A stretch of 64,000 bases of DNA from JAOSJL01 sp963704035. Lineage in GTDB: Bacteria; Actinomycetota; Acidimicrobiia; IMCC26256; JAOSJL01. Every line of letters begins with the position of its first letter. Position 1 is the first letter of the stretch. A program made the position numbers and the translations under genes. Positions 27,811 to 36,255 of this stretch are shown piece after piece. Below the pieces are notes generated by a model. That model was not told the DNA's origin. It ran no database searches and saw only the letters and a program-made list of their open reading frames with translations. The stretch lies in assembly GCA_963704035.1 (NCBI GenBank), contig CAVPGR010000004.1:620001-684000 (forward strand), written 5' to 3'.

Positions 27811-29362
27811 ATGGCGCACACCACCGGCGCGACGGCCCGCACGGTCGCCGACATCATGAGCAGTCCCGCCGTCACAGCCACGACGGCCGAGACCATCGCC
27901 GAAGCGTCGGACCGCATGGGCGAACGTCGCGTCGGATCCGTCGTGGTCGTCGACGACGAGCGACCCGTCGGCATTCTCACCGAACGCGACCTCGTGCGTT
28001 TCGCCGCGTCGGGTGCTGATCCGTCCGCGACGAAGGTCTCCGAGTGGATGACCGCCGATCCCTACACCGTGGCGCCCGACCGCGCGGTCTCCGACGCCTT
28101 CCAGTCGCTGTCGGAGAAGGGGTACCGCCACATCCCCGTCGTCGACGATGGCGCCCTGGTCGGCATCGTGTCGATGCGCGACCTGATGAAGATCGCCCAG
28201 ATCCAGCCCGCCGGCCGTCTCGCCGGCGAAGTTCCGCTCGGGCTCGAAGGTGTGGTCGTCGCGGAGACGCACATCGGCCACGTCCGTGGCCAGGAGGGCT
28301 TCTACCACTACCGCCAGTACAACGCCGTGGAGCTGGCCGAGAAGCGGACCCTGGAGGACGTCTGGCACCTCATGTTCTACGGCGAGCTCCCGACGCTCGC
28401 CGAGCGCGAGCACTTCATCGAGGAGGTCCGCCCGTTCCGGGAGATCCCCGAGGTCGTGCAGCCACTCATGGCCAACGTGGCGAAGCTCGGCGACCCGTTC
28501 GTTCCGCTCAACGGGCTTCGCAGCGCCGTGTCGCTGCTCGGGAGCGCCCTCGACTTCCGACCGTCGCTCGACATCGACGTCGATGAGCTCCGGCACAACG
28601 CCATGCAGGTGTGTGCCGTCGTGCCGACGTTTCTCACGGCGCTCTACCGACTCAACCAGGGTCTCGAACCGATCACGCCACACCCGGAGCTGCCGTACGC
28701 CGCGAACTACCTCTACATGATGCAGGGCGAGGTTCCGACAGCCGAACACGCCCGTGCCGTCGAGCAGTACCTCATCTCCACGATCGACCACGGCTTCAAC
28801 GCGTCGACGTTCACGGCTCGCGTGATCACCTCGACGGGCGCCGATCTCGCGGCCGCCGTCGACCGGTGGCATCGGCGCGCTCTCCGGGCCGCTGCACGGC
28901 GGTGCGCCGAGTCGCGCGCTCGACATGCTCGACGCCGTCGGCACGGCCGAGAACGCCGAACCCTGGATCCGCGCATCGGTCGAACGGGGCGACCGACTCA
29001 TGGGCTTCGGACACCGTGTCTACAAGACCGACGACCCGCGTTCGATCATGTTGCGGGGTGTCGCAGAACGGCTCGGTGACGGCAACGTCGAGCTCGCCAA
29101 GGAGATCGAAGCGACGGCGGTGCGCGTCCTCGCCGAGCTCAAGCCGGGACGGAAGCTGTACACGAACGTGGAGTTCTACGCCGGGATCGTCATGGACGCC
29201 TGCGGAGTTCCCCGCGAGATGTTCACCCCGACCTTCGCGTCCAGCCGGGTCATCGGATGGACGTCGCACATCCTCGAGCAGGCAGCCGACAACCGCCTGA
29301 TCCGACCCAGCGCGGAGTACGTCGGCGCGCCCCCGCCCCAACCGGTTCCCACCATCGACTGA
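27811..29362 (+). CDS. CBS-domain-citrate synthase fusion, frameshifted
   Basis: Two CBS domains (about residues 10-130: TVADIMSSPAVT, VGILTERDLVRF, EWMTADPYTV, GIVSMRDLMKI) are followed by a citrate synthase domain (about 145-516: DHGFNASTFTARVI, HGGAPSRAL, GFGHRVYK). One extra base near 28858-28862 breaks the frame. Repaired, it reads AAVTGGIGALSGPLHGGAPS, restoring a catalytic His. The site normally occupied by catalytic Asp (NVDF) is NVEF here. It condenses acetyl-CoA and oxaloacetate, or possibly propionyl-CoA. The CBS pair probably gives adenine-nucleotide control. Repaired length is 516 aa. Confidence 0.85.
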
Positions 29363-29377
29363 CAGCACACACACCGA

Positions 29378-29394
29378 GGTGGGGATCGACCACC
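29378..29394. terminator. Possible terminator after citrate synthase
   Basis: GGTGG-7 nt-CCACC stem-loop begins 16 bases after the citrate synthase stop. It is GC-rich with no T-run, so it is only a candidate. Confidence 0.3.
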
Positions 29395-29423
29395 CCGGCA
29401 GCGGGCGTCACTACTCTCCGGTC

Positions 29424-31154
29424 ATGGATTCACCTGCACCGCCTGTGGCTGAGGGCGTACGCGTCGGTCGCCTGGTTCTGGGCGCATTCCTGGCAGTCGT
29501 CGGAGCCGCGCTGTTCCTCGCCATGACCTCCGGGACGGCTTCCGCCGACGAGATCGACGCTGCCGACGACGGTTCCGCCCCGATCACGCTCGACACGCAG
29601 ATCGTCGACGACGCGGCGGACGCCGATGGCGACGCACAACCGCTCGACGCCGATGTGACCGACCCCGAACCCGTGGTCGAGGAGATCACCGACGACGGGG
29701 CGGAGACCGACGACGGGCTAGAGCGAAGCGACGACACTGCCACAACAGCGCCGCTCACACTCGACGCACAGCCGGAGTCAGAGCTCGAGGGCGACGTCGC
29801 GACGACGGCGACTGCTCCGGACTGCGGTTCGTGCTCGTCGGACATCGATCAGGAGCTCGTCTCGCGGACCTTCGACACCGATCACTGGACGATCGTGATC
29901 GAGGCAACGCTCGATTCGAACGTCGTGTGCCACCTGTTCCTGTTCCAGTGCGTGGTGCAGCCCGAACAGTCGCCGACGAACATGTCCCTCGTCGGTGTCG
30001 AGTGCCTGTCACCCGGATGGGCCCATATCTATCTGGACGTTCTCGGTTTCACGCGCGATGTCTGCGCGCGCTTCGACCATCACCACGCTGGAACCGATCA
30101 GCGCTTCCGCTTCACCTACCGCACGGATCCAGGTGTCGTGTCGGGAACCGTCAGCGAGAAGGTCATCTTCTACCGGTTCCCCGAGGAGATCTTCTTCGTG
30201 CGCGCGATGGACACGATCGTCGTCGATCTCGACGTCGAACTCGATGTCACCAAGACCTGCCCCGACACGGTCACCGCGGGTACGTCGAGTTCGTGCACGA
30301 TCACTCTGATCTACCCCGGACAGGGGCCTGCGGTCACGACCGTGTCGATGACCGACACGCCACCCGCCGAATTCGTCAACGGCGCGCTGACCCACACATC
30401 GGGGTCCGGCACGTGGAACTGCGTGGCGCTCACGTGCAGCCTCGTGGGCAACTACTCACCGGGCGACGCCACGACCTTCACCCTCTCGTTCGACGTGACG
30501 CCGAGTGCCGACGGCGAGGTCGTGAACACGGCAAACGGCACGTGGGACTCGGGCTCGGCCTCCGACACAGCCGAGGTGACGATCGGACAGCCCACCGACA
30601 CGACGCTCAGCATCATCAAGATCGTCGACGGCGCTCGGCCCCGGCCGGGCGACCCGCTTCGCTGGACGATCATCGTCACGAACGAGGGACCTGTCGCAGC
30701 ACTCAACGTGCGGGTCAGCGACATGCCCGGTGAGTTCGTACGGGGCGCCCACATGAGGTTCGACAGCGGCGTGGGCGTCTGGGCCTGCACGCTGGTCGAG
30801 TGCACGACGGCGTCGATGCCGCTCGGCGACGCCGTGTTCGTCGTCAACGGTTTCGTGGCGGACAACGCGCCCCCGGGCACGGTCATCACGAACGAAGCCG
30901 AAGTCGAGTGGGACAACGACATCTTCGGCCCCGACTTCCCGATCCGCGTGGGGGCCCAGGTCGTGGTCGCCGAGCCGCCGCCCGCACCACCAACGCCGTC
31001 CACACCTTCCGCGCCCGGGCCGACCCCCGTGGCCGACCGGGCCGGCACTCTGCCCATGACCGGCTCGGGTGGGCTCACAACGCTCGTGGTGGCGGGCCTG
31101 CTCCTGGTGCTCGCGGGTGCGGTTCTCCTACGAGTCGACCGTCGGGGGATCTGA
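29424..31154 (+). CDS. LPxTG-anchored surface protein with DUF11-type repeats
   Basis: 576 aa. A hydrophobic signal segment (about residues 12-33, ending SGTASA) is followed by about 110 Asp/Thr-rich residues, a Cys-containing domain, then two DUF11-like beta repeats (VTKTCPDTVTAGTSSSCTIT; LSIIKIVDGARPRPGDPLRWTI). A Pro-rich wall spanner leads to LPMTGSGG, a hydrophobic helix and the basic tail RVDRRGI, a complete sortase signal. The ATG at 29424 is chosen because it places the signal peptide correctly. It is probably a cell-wall stalk or adhesin. No sortase gene lies in the window. Confidence 0.85.
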   Translation: MDSPAPPVAEGVRVGRLVLGAFLAVVGAALFLAMTSGTASADEIDAADDGSAPITLDTQIVDDAADADGDAQPLDADVTDPEPVVEEITDDGAETDDGLERSDDTATTAPLTLDAQPESELEGDVATTATAPDCGSCSSDIDQELVSRTFDTDHWTIVIEATLDSNVVCHLFLFQCVVQPEQSPTNMSLVGVECLSPGWAHIYLDVLGFTRDVCARFDHHHAGTDQRFRFTYRTDPGVVSGTVSEKVIFYRFPEEIFFVRAMDTIVVDLDVELDVTKTCPDTVTAGTSSSCTITLIYPGQGPAVTTVSMTDTPPAEFVNGALTHTSGSGTWNCVALTCSLVGNYSPGDATTFTLSFDVTPSADGEVVNTANGTWDSGSASDTAEVTIGQPTDTTLSIIKIVDGARPRPGDPLRWTIIVTNEGPVAALNVRVSDMPGEFVRGAHMRFDSGVGVWACTLVECTTASMPLGDAVFVVNGFVADNAPPGTVITNEAEVEWDNDIFGPDFPIRVGAQVVVAEPPPAPPTPSTPSAPGPTPVADRAGTLPMTGSGGLTTLVVAGLLLVLAGAVLLRVDRRGI

Positions 31155-31156
31155 CC

Positions 31157-32920
31157 TCAGATCGGCATGCGGTAGCCGAAGAACTCGTGGTCCTCGTTGT
31201 AGCCGCCTTCCCCCGCGCCGAGACCGTCGAAGTCGGCGATGAACTCGACGGCCCGGACCCACTTGACCATCTTGAATCCGAGCTCGACCTCGTTGCGCAG
31301 ACGTAGCGGTGCACCGTGCAGGACGCTCAGGCGTTCGCCGTTCATGTCGTACGCGAGGAGCGTGAGCTCGTGGTACATGTGTTCGATCGAGTGGACGTCG
31401 TAGTAGATACCGCCCTCGGCGCCGTCGGCGAACGAATAGAACGCCACCCACTTGGCCTCCGGTGTGGGCTTCACCACGTCGCAGATCGCGCTCATCGGGA
31501 CACCGCCCCACTTCGCGACACCCGACCAGCCCTGGATGCAGAAGTGTTCGGTGATCTGCTCGCGGTGCGTCATCGAGCGGAGCTCGTCGAAGCGGAACTC
31601 GTGGGGGTTCTCGACCAGGCCGTCGACCCTCAACCCGAAGTCCCGGAAGTCGTTGTCGAGAAGCGCCTGGAACTCCTCGGAGTCCGGCATCTTCCCGTTG
31701 GGCCAGAAGTAGGGCGAGATGTCGCGCTCGGTGTACTGACCCGGCCGGGGATCGACCTGCTCGAGCAGGCCCTTCAACCAGCCGACCAAACGCTGACCCG
31801 TTCGCTGGACGACGCGGGGATTTTTCAAGGTGAACGGCGTAGCGAGCGCCCACGCCACGACGACAACCGCCATCACCACGAGGTAGATCCAGAAACCGGT
31901 CCACGCGTTGCTGTTGTCGCCGGTCGTGATGTGGTTGAGGTTCTCGAGCAGACCCGTGGTCCAGACCATCGCGGTGTGGATCAGGATGAAACCCACCATC
32001 CACGCCAGCACGAAGAAGTGCAACGTCCGCGCCGCCTGGCGGTTGAGCACCCGACCGGTGAGCTTGAGCCGGTTGGAGATCGCCGGTGACTGCGCGAGCC
32101 CGGTGATCAGCGCGAGCGGAGCCGCGATGAACACGGTGATGAAGTAGGCGAGAGTCTGGAGCCCGTTGTAGGCGATCCACCCGTCGTTGGAAGGGAAGTC
32201 GAGCGACAGGTACTGAATGCCGGCCGAAAGAGCGTTCGGGAAGACGTCGAGCGACGTGGGAACGATGCGCTCCCATTGCGGCGTCGCGAACAGCAACACG
32301 AACAAGACGACGCCGTTCAGCAGCCACAGCAGGTCGAAGCTGAAGTGCCACCATCGGGCGAGCCCCATCGAGTGGCGGAGCCCGGGGATGCCGAGCCATC
32401 TCGGCAGGCTGACGGAGTCTTCCTTGGCGGTCCAGATCCGGTCGGTGGGAACCGCCTTCTGGAATCGGAGCCACTCGGTTCCCGGCGTGGAGTTCCGGTT
32501 CCAGTAGAGGCGGGGATGTGCGGCCAGGATCTGCAACCCGGCACGGATGATGAACATCATGAAGAACAGGTTGAAGAGGTGCTGCCAGCGAAGCCACCAG
32601 GGAAACCCCGAATAGGGTGGCTCAGGCGTTGTGACAGTGCCCGGGTTCGTCTCGATGAAGTTCTGCACCGGTTGCGTGGCACGCAGGCCCTGGGCCGCGG
32701 CGATGGCGACGATCGCCACCGCGGCAGCCACGGGCAGGAGCCACAGCAGATTGACCCACGTCCTGCCGACTCGCACATGAGGCGGAACACCGCCGACCTG
32801 TGGGATCCCGCCCGCCCACTCGGGGACGTCGATCGTGTCGGGAGCGCTCGTGAGTTCACCCTCGAGAGGATCGCCCGTGCCGGGCTGCGGCGCGTCGGAT
32901 GGCTGCGCAGCGTCGGTCAC
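31157..32920 (-). CDS. Cytochrome b561-like membrane domain fused to molybdopterin oxidoreductase
   Basis: 587 aa, GTG start. Residues 60-390 contain about five membrane helices with His residues placed as haem ligands (WWLRWQHLFNLFFMM, RWWHFSFDLLWLL, RTLHFFVLAWMVGFILIHTAM). Residues 410-580 are a sulfite-oxidase/MsrP-like Moco domain, with HFCIQGWSGVAKWGG carrying the probable Mo-ligand Cys. In MsrPQ these parts are separate proteins: here the haem membrane subunit and the catalytic subunit are one chain. No Tat signal is visible on the Moco part, whose side of the membrane depends on helix count. It likely reduces an oxidised sulfur or similar group. Confidence 0.85.
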   Translation of the reverse strand: MTDAAQPSDAPQPGTGDPLEGELTSAPDTIDVPEWAGGIPQVGGVPPHVRVGRTWVNLLWLLPVAAAVAIVAIAAAQGLRATQPVQNFIETNPGTVTTPEPPYSGFPWWLRWQHLFNLFFMMFIIRAGLQILAAHPRLYWNRNSTPGTEWLRFQKAVPTDRIWTAKEDSVSLPRWLGIPGLRHSMGLARWWHFSFDLLWLLNGVVLFVLLFATPQWERIVPTSLDVFPNALSAGIQYLSLDFPSNDGWIAYNGLQTLAYFITVFIAAPLALITGLAQSPAISNRLKLTGRVLNRQAARTLHFFVLAWMVGFILIHTAMVWTTGLLENLNHITTGDNSNAWTGFWIYLVVMAVVVVAWALATPFTLKNPRVVQRTGQRLVGWLKGLLEQVDPRPGQYTERDISPYFWPNGKMPDSEEFQALLDNDFRDFGLRVDGLVENPHEFRFDELRSMTHREQITEHFCIQGWSGVAKWGGVPMSAICDVVKPTPEAKWVAFYSFADGAEGGIYYDVHSIEHMYHELTLLAYDMNGERLSVLHGAPLRLRNEVELGFKMVKWVRAVEFIADFDGLGAGEGGYNEDHEFFGYRMPI

Positions 32921-32992
32921 GGCTCTACCCCCGAACTCTGTACTCCGCCGGCTGATGGAGCGACTCTACAGACCCGGGTGGCTGCGGCGGAG

Positions 32993-33032
32993 GGACCTCC
33001 CCACTAGTGCATAGGGACTATTGGGGAGGTCC
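32993..33032. promoter_or_regulatory. Long dyad in divergent promoter region
   Basis: GGACCTCCCC (32993-33002) and GGGGAGGTCC (33023-33032) are perfect 10-bp arms. The inner bases extend pairing (TAGT 33005 with ACTA 33017) around an 8-base loop. It lies in the 167-bp gap between the molybdopterin fusion gene and the surface protein at 33088. It could be an operator for both or an attenuator in the surface-protein leader. Confidence 0.5.
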
Positions 33033-33087
33033 AGGATCCCGCCGATGGACAAGACGAACACCTCGGACCAGGATCGGAAATGCTGCA

Positions 33088-34563
33088 GTGACGACCAACC
33101 CATCCCGCACCTCGAGAACGTCACGTGTACAACGTTTCGCCGCCGTGCTGCTGGCGGCGTTCGTCGTCGCCGGGTTGACCGTTGCAGGCGCTCGCCCGGC
33201 TGCCGCTGAGCCCGAGGAGTACATCGGGTCACGTTCCCCGATGACCTTTCAGGGGGCCGACTACGCCGATCCGGAGCCGAACCACGCCGATCCGGGATCG
33301 TGGTACTGGGGTTTCGACGTTGGTCACCTCGAAGACGTGTTCATCAGTTCCGGCAGCGGGGGTGACATTCACGGCTTCAGCGGCAACTCAGACATCGACG
33401 TCGCCCTCGCCACCCTCGACTTCGGTGTCGACGGCACGCGCATGATGACCGTCTACGTGGATTCCTTGGCGTTCGCCACCGCCGGTGGAGGTCCGCACGA
33501 TCGGGACTGCAGCGGTTTCGACGATCTGGCGATCGACATCACCGCGGGCCGCGTGCAGGCCTCCACGTGCGTGGCGTTCCGAGCGTCGGTTCTCCAGGCC
33601 CACGGGCACGGCAACGACTTCACGTTCGCGCCCAACCCCGCCGGCTTCGACGGATTCGCCGACGCCTCCGGCGCACCCCTCGCCGACGGCGACGTTTGGG
33701 TGACCGACGGCTACGTCGACCCGACCGCCGTGATCTTCGACGCCTCTCCCGTCATCTACCAGGGCACACCGTCGCCCTTCGAGTACGGCGGTACGACCTT
33801 CGACGCCAACATCCCCCCGGAGCCCGGCTCCGGCGGAGCGGCGTGGTGGAGCCCCCACGAAGGACCACCCCAGTTCATCGAAGGATCCGCCGCCGGCATT
33901 GCGTGGTGGCCGAATCCCGATCAGGCGCCGTTCGAACCGGTGCACGCAGCTCTGGTCACGATGGGCGACAGGGATATCACGGCCTACATCTACGGATCGG
34001 CGCTCGGCTTCGTCGACCCACAGAACCCGGTCTCGGCGGACTGCCCCGGTTTCGAGGGGCTCATGGACCTCATGCTCGGACCGGGGTTCGTGACCTGCCA
34101 CGCCTTCCGCACGGACATGTGGATGCCCCCGGCGGTACTCGGTGAACAGTTCACCTGTGTGGCCGACTGGCAGACGGGCTGGACCGACGGTGACGGAAAC
34201 CCGATCTCCGGCGACCAGCCGCAAGTCGTGGACGGGGCACCCAACCCGGCGCTGACTCCGGTGGGCGTCGACGAAGGGCCCGGCGTGTGCACGGCCGCGG
34301 CGCCCCCGCCGCCCCCCGGACCTCCGGGTCCCGACCCGACTCCTCCCGGGCCCGACCCCACGCCGTCGGGACCGAGCACGGGTGGGAACGGAAGCGGAAA
34401 CGGGCTTCCCGGGTCGGGAGCCGGCGCCACAGGACCGGTGCCGACACTTCCCGCCACCGGTATCGACCTGGCAGCGGTGCTCGGCCTGGCAGCGGCCTTC
34501 GCCGTGACCGGCGCCGGGCTGACACTGCTGAGCCGACGCGCGCGGCGCGCCGAGGCGTCCTGA
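33088..34563 (+). CDS. LPxTG-anchored secreted protein with duplicated domain
   Basis: 491 aa, GTG start before a signal peptide (FAAVLLAAFVVAGLTVAGARPAAA). Two similar halves follow, each with a FEYGG/FQGADY opening, a DRDCSGF or ADCPGFEGL Cys motif and a TCVAF or TCHAF second Cys (about residues 45-215 and 230-370). The repeat suggests an internal duplication with one disulfide per copy. A Pro/Gly linker leads to LPATG, a membrane helix and a basic tail (SRRARRAEAS). With the protein at 29424 it forms a pair of sortase substrates around the redox fusion gene. Function unknown. Confidence 0.8.
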   Translation: MTTNPSRTSRTSRVQRFAAVLLAAFVVAGLTVAGARPAAAEPEEYIGSRSPMTFQGADYADPEPNHADPGSWYWGFDVGHLEDVFISSGSGGDIHGFSGNSDIDVALATLDFGVDGTRMMTVYVDSLAFATAGGGPHDRDCSGFDDLAIDITAGRVQASTCVAFRASVLQAHGHGNDFTFAPNPAGFDGFADASGAPLADGDVWVTDGYVDPTAVIFDASPVIYQGTPSPFEYGGTTFDANIPPEPGSGGAAWWSPHEGPPQFIEGSAAGIAWWPNPDQAPFEPVHAALVTMGDRDITAYIYGSALGFVDPQNPVSADCPGFEGLMDLMLGPGFVTCHAFRTDMWMPPAVLGEQFTCVADWQTGWTDGDGNPISGDQPQVVDGAPNPALTPVGVDEGPGVCTAAAPPPPPGPPGPDPTPPGPDPTPSGPSTGGNGSGNGLPGSGAGATGPVPTLPATGIDLAAVLGLAAAFAVTGAGLTLLSRRARRAEAS

Positions 34564-34601
34564 CATCAGGTCAGAGGGGGCCGGCCGCCTTCTCCACCGC
34601 C

Positions 34602-35651
34602 TCACCAGTGCCGGAGATCGATGGCCCACTGGTCGACGACGTCCTCGCCGTCGACCACCCAGAAGTGCTCGTGGCGGGCGACGGTCGGGTCGACGTGGCC
34701 GGGCACGAGCCGCACCCGGTCGCCCACGGCGAGGTGATTCTCCGGGTCGAGGAGGACCGTGTGTTCGTCGGCGCAGTAGAAGAGCTCGCCGTCGGGCCAG
34801 GTCGGGTTGCCGTGGTCCATGCCGAAAGCCTTGAGGCCGCCGTCCGCGACCGCCCACCCGTTCCGGTTGGTGGAGATGATCGTCGCGAGGACGGTGAGCG
34901 CGATCTCGAACGGCGAGTCGAGCTTCGCGTAGTCGGTGTCGAGCAGGCAGAACGATCCAGCCTGGATCTCGGTGGCCCACGTGTTGACGTCGTAGGTTCC
35001 GGTGCCGCCCGCGGAGACGACATCTCCACCGACAGCCGCCGATGCCCGGAGCAGATCGGCCATGGACGCTTCGACCTGTGCGGGCTTCTCATCGGGCTCG
35101 GCCATCATGAGGTGCCCTTCGTATCCCATGACCCCGCGGACCTCGAGACCGCCGCGACGAGCCCGATCGGCGAGCGCCCCGGCATCGTCGGGCGCGACGC
35201 CACATCTCGGCATGCCGACGTCCACATCGATCAGCACTTCACGCACACCACCGGCCAGAGCCGCATCGACGGTTTCGGGAGAATCCACCGCCACAGTGAT
35301 TCTGTGACCCTGGTCGACGAGACGTCCGAGGCGGCCGGCATCGAGTGTCTGGTTCGCCAGGAGCAGATCGGTGCCCATCCCGGCGGCAGCCATACCTTCC
35401 ATCTCGCGAATCGTCGCGGCACAGAAGGTGCGGTGCCCGGCTTCCACGAGCCGTTCGGCCAAGGCGGTCGACTTGAACGCCTTCACGTGTGGTCGCAGCC
35501 GATCACCCGGAAGCGCCGAAGACATGGCCGCGACATTGGCCTCGAACGTCGACTGCTCCACCAGAAGGCTCGGCGTAGGGAGCTGGTCAACGGTGTCCGG
35601 GAACCCGGTGTCGGGAAACACGGTGTCCGGGAACCCGCTGCCACTCGACAT
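34602..35651 (-). CDS. D-threonine aldolase/D-serine dehydratase-like PLP enzyme
   Basis: 349 aa. An alanine-racemase-type barrel with PLP lysine in RPHVKAFKSTALAE, the metal-dependent DSD1/DTA layout, VSAGGTGTYDV for phosphate binding and a C-terminal beta domain with LVPGHVDPTVARHEHFWVV, whose His and following Cys/His positions bind metal in the family. It acts on D-beta-hydroxy-amino acids. The ATG at 35651 is used. The N-terminus has three 5-residue FPDT repeats encoded by a 15-bp tandem repeat (35594-35639) and is probably disordered. Confidence 0.85.
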   Translation of the reverse strand: MSSGSGFPDTVFPDTGFPDTVDQLPTPSLLVEQSTFEANVAAMSSALPGDRLRPHVKAFKSTALAERLVEAGHRTFCAATIREMEGMAAAGMGTDLLLANQTLDAGRLGRLVDQGHRITVAVDSPETVDAALAGGVREVLIDVDVGMPRCGVAPDDAGALADRARRGGLEVRGVMGYEGHLMMAEPDEKPAQVEASMADLLRASAAVGGDVVSAGGTGTYDVNTWATEIQAGSFCLLDTDYAKLDSPFEIALTVLATIISTNRNGWAVADGGLKAFGMDHGNPTWPDGELFYCADEHTVLLDPENHLAVGDRVRLVPGHVDPTVARHEHFWVVDGEDVVDQWAIDLRHW

Positions 35652-35684
35652 CGAGGCAGAGTAGACGCGGAACTTCCTGGTCGG

Positions 35685-35772
35685 TGCCCGGGGAGGGAGT
35701 CGAACCCCCACACCCTCCGAAGAGGATCGGCGGGTTTAAGCCGCCTGCGTCTACCGGTTCCGCCACCCGGGC
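35685..35772 (-). tRNA. tRNA-Leu (UAA)
   Basis: Acceptor arms GCCCGGG/CCCGGGC, anticodon stem GGCGG/CCGCC around loop CTTAAAC (anticodon TAA), a long variable arm as in class II tRNAs, and a T-loop GGTTCGACTCC. The discriminator is A and the CCA end is not fully encoded (CCG follows). Length is 88 nt. Confidence 0.95.
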
Positions 35773-35791
35773 CAGACGCGGAGGCTACCGG

Positions 35792-36115
35792 TCAGGCGGC
35801 CCGGCTCTGGTGGGAGGCCGACACGCTCTCTGCGACCTCGGCCAGCAGACGTGCCCGGAGCCCTGGCGCGTCGCGCTCGGGAACCCCGTTGGCCACCAGC
35901 ACACCGTCGACCATGTCGGCGGCCACATCATCGAAGCACCGCCCGCGGAACGCCACGCTCACGAGCCCGACCGAACCCGGAGGAGGGCCCCGACGGATCG
36001 TGCGCTCGAAGCCGGGGCGCCGCGGCGGGCTGCGGAACGCCGGGGCGACGAGACCGGCTCGCTGCGTCGCTGCGGCCAGCGACCGCGCGGTCCGGGCGAA
36101 ACGCACCGCCCCCAT
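35792..36115 (-). CDS. Small conserved-looking protein of unknown function
   Basis: 107 aa from the ATG at 36115. The N-terminal half is very basic (RFARTARSLAAATQRAG, PPRRPGFERTIRRG). The second half is more hydrophobic and ordered (SVGLVSVAFRGRCFDDVAADMVDGVLVANGVP) and ends in a helix. It lies between tRNA-Leu and the MATE gene, which is transcribed divergently. The frame stays open upstream through the 9-bp repeat, but that part is low-complexity and unlikely to be coding. I recognise no family. Confidence 0.6.
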   Translation of the reverse strand: MGAVRFARTARSLAAATQRAGLVAPAFRSPPRRPGFERTIRRGPPPGSVGLVSVAFRGRCFDDVAADMVDGVLVANGVPERDAPGLRARLLAEVAESVSASHQSRAA

Positions 36116-36140
36116 CGTCTCGTGTCTCCGTTCCTCCTTG

Positions 36141-36203
36141 CCTGCTTGGCCTGCTTGGCCTGCTTGGCCTGCTTGGCCTGCTTGGCCTGCTTGGCCTGCT
36201 TGG
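36141..36203. repeat. Seven perfect copies of a 9-bp repeat
   Basis: CCTGCTTGG is repeated seven times without a mismatch in the 140-bp divergent gap between the small protein at 36115 and the MATE gene at 36256. Because no copy has drifted, the array is probably young or still changing in number, and it lies where the promoters of both genes must be. Confidence 0.85.
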
Positions 36204-36255
36204 ATGCCCGCTCCCATACGCGGATGCTCCCATCCCGGTGTGACAATCACCTCCC

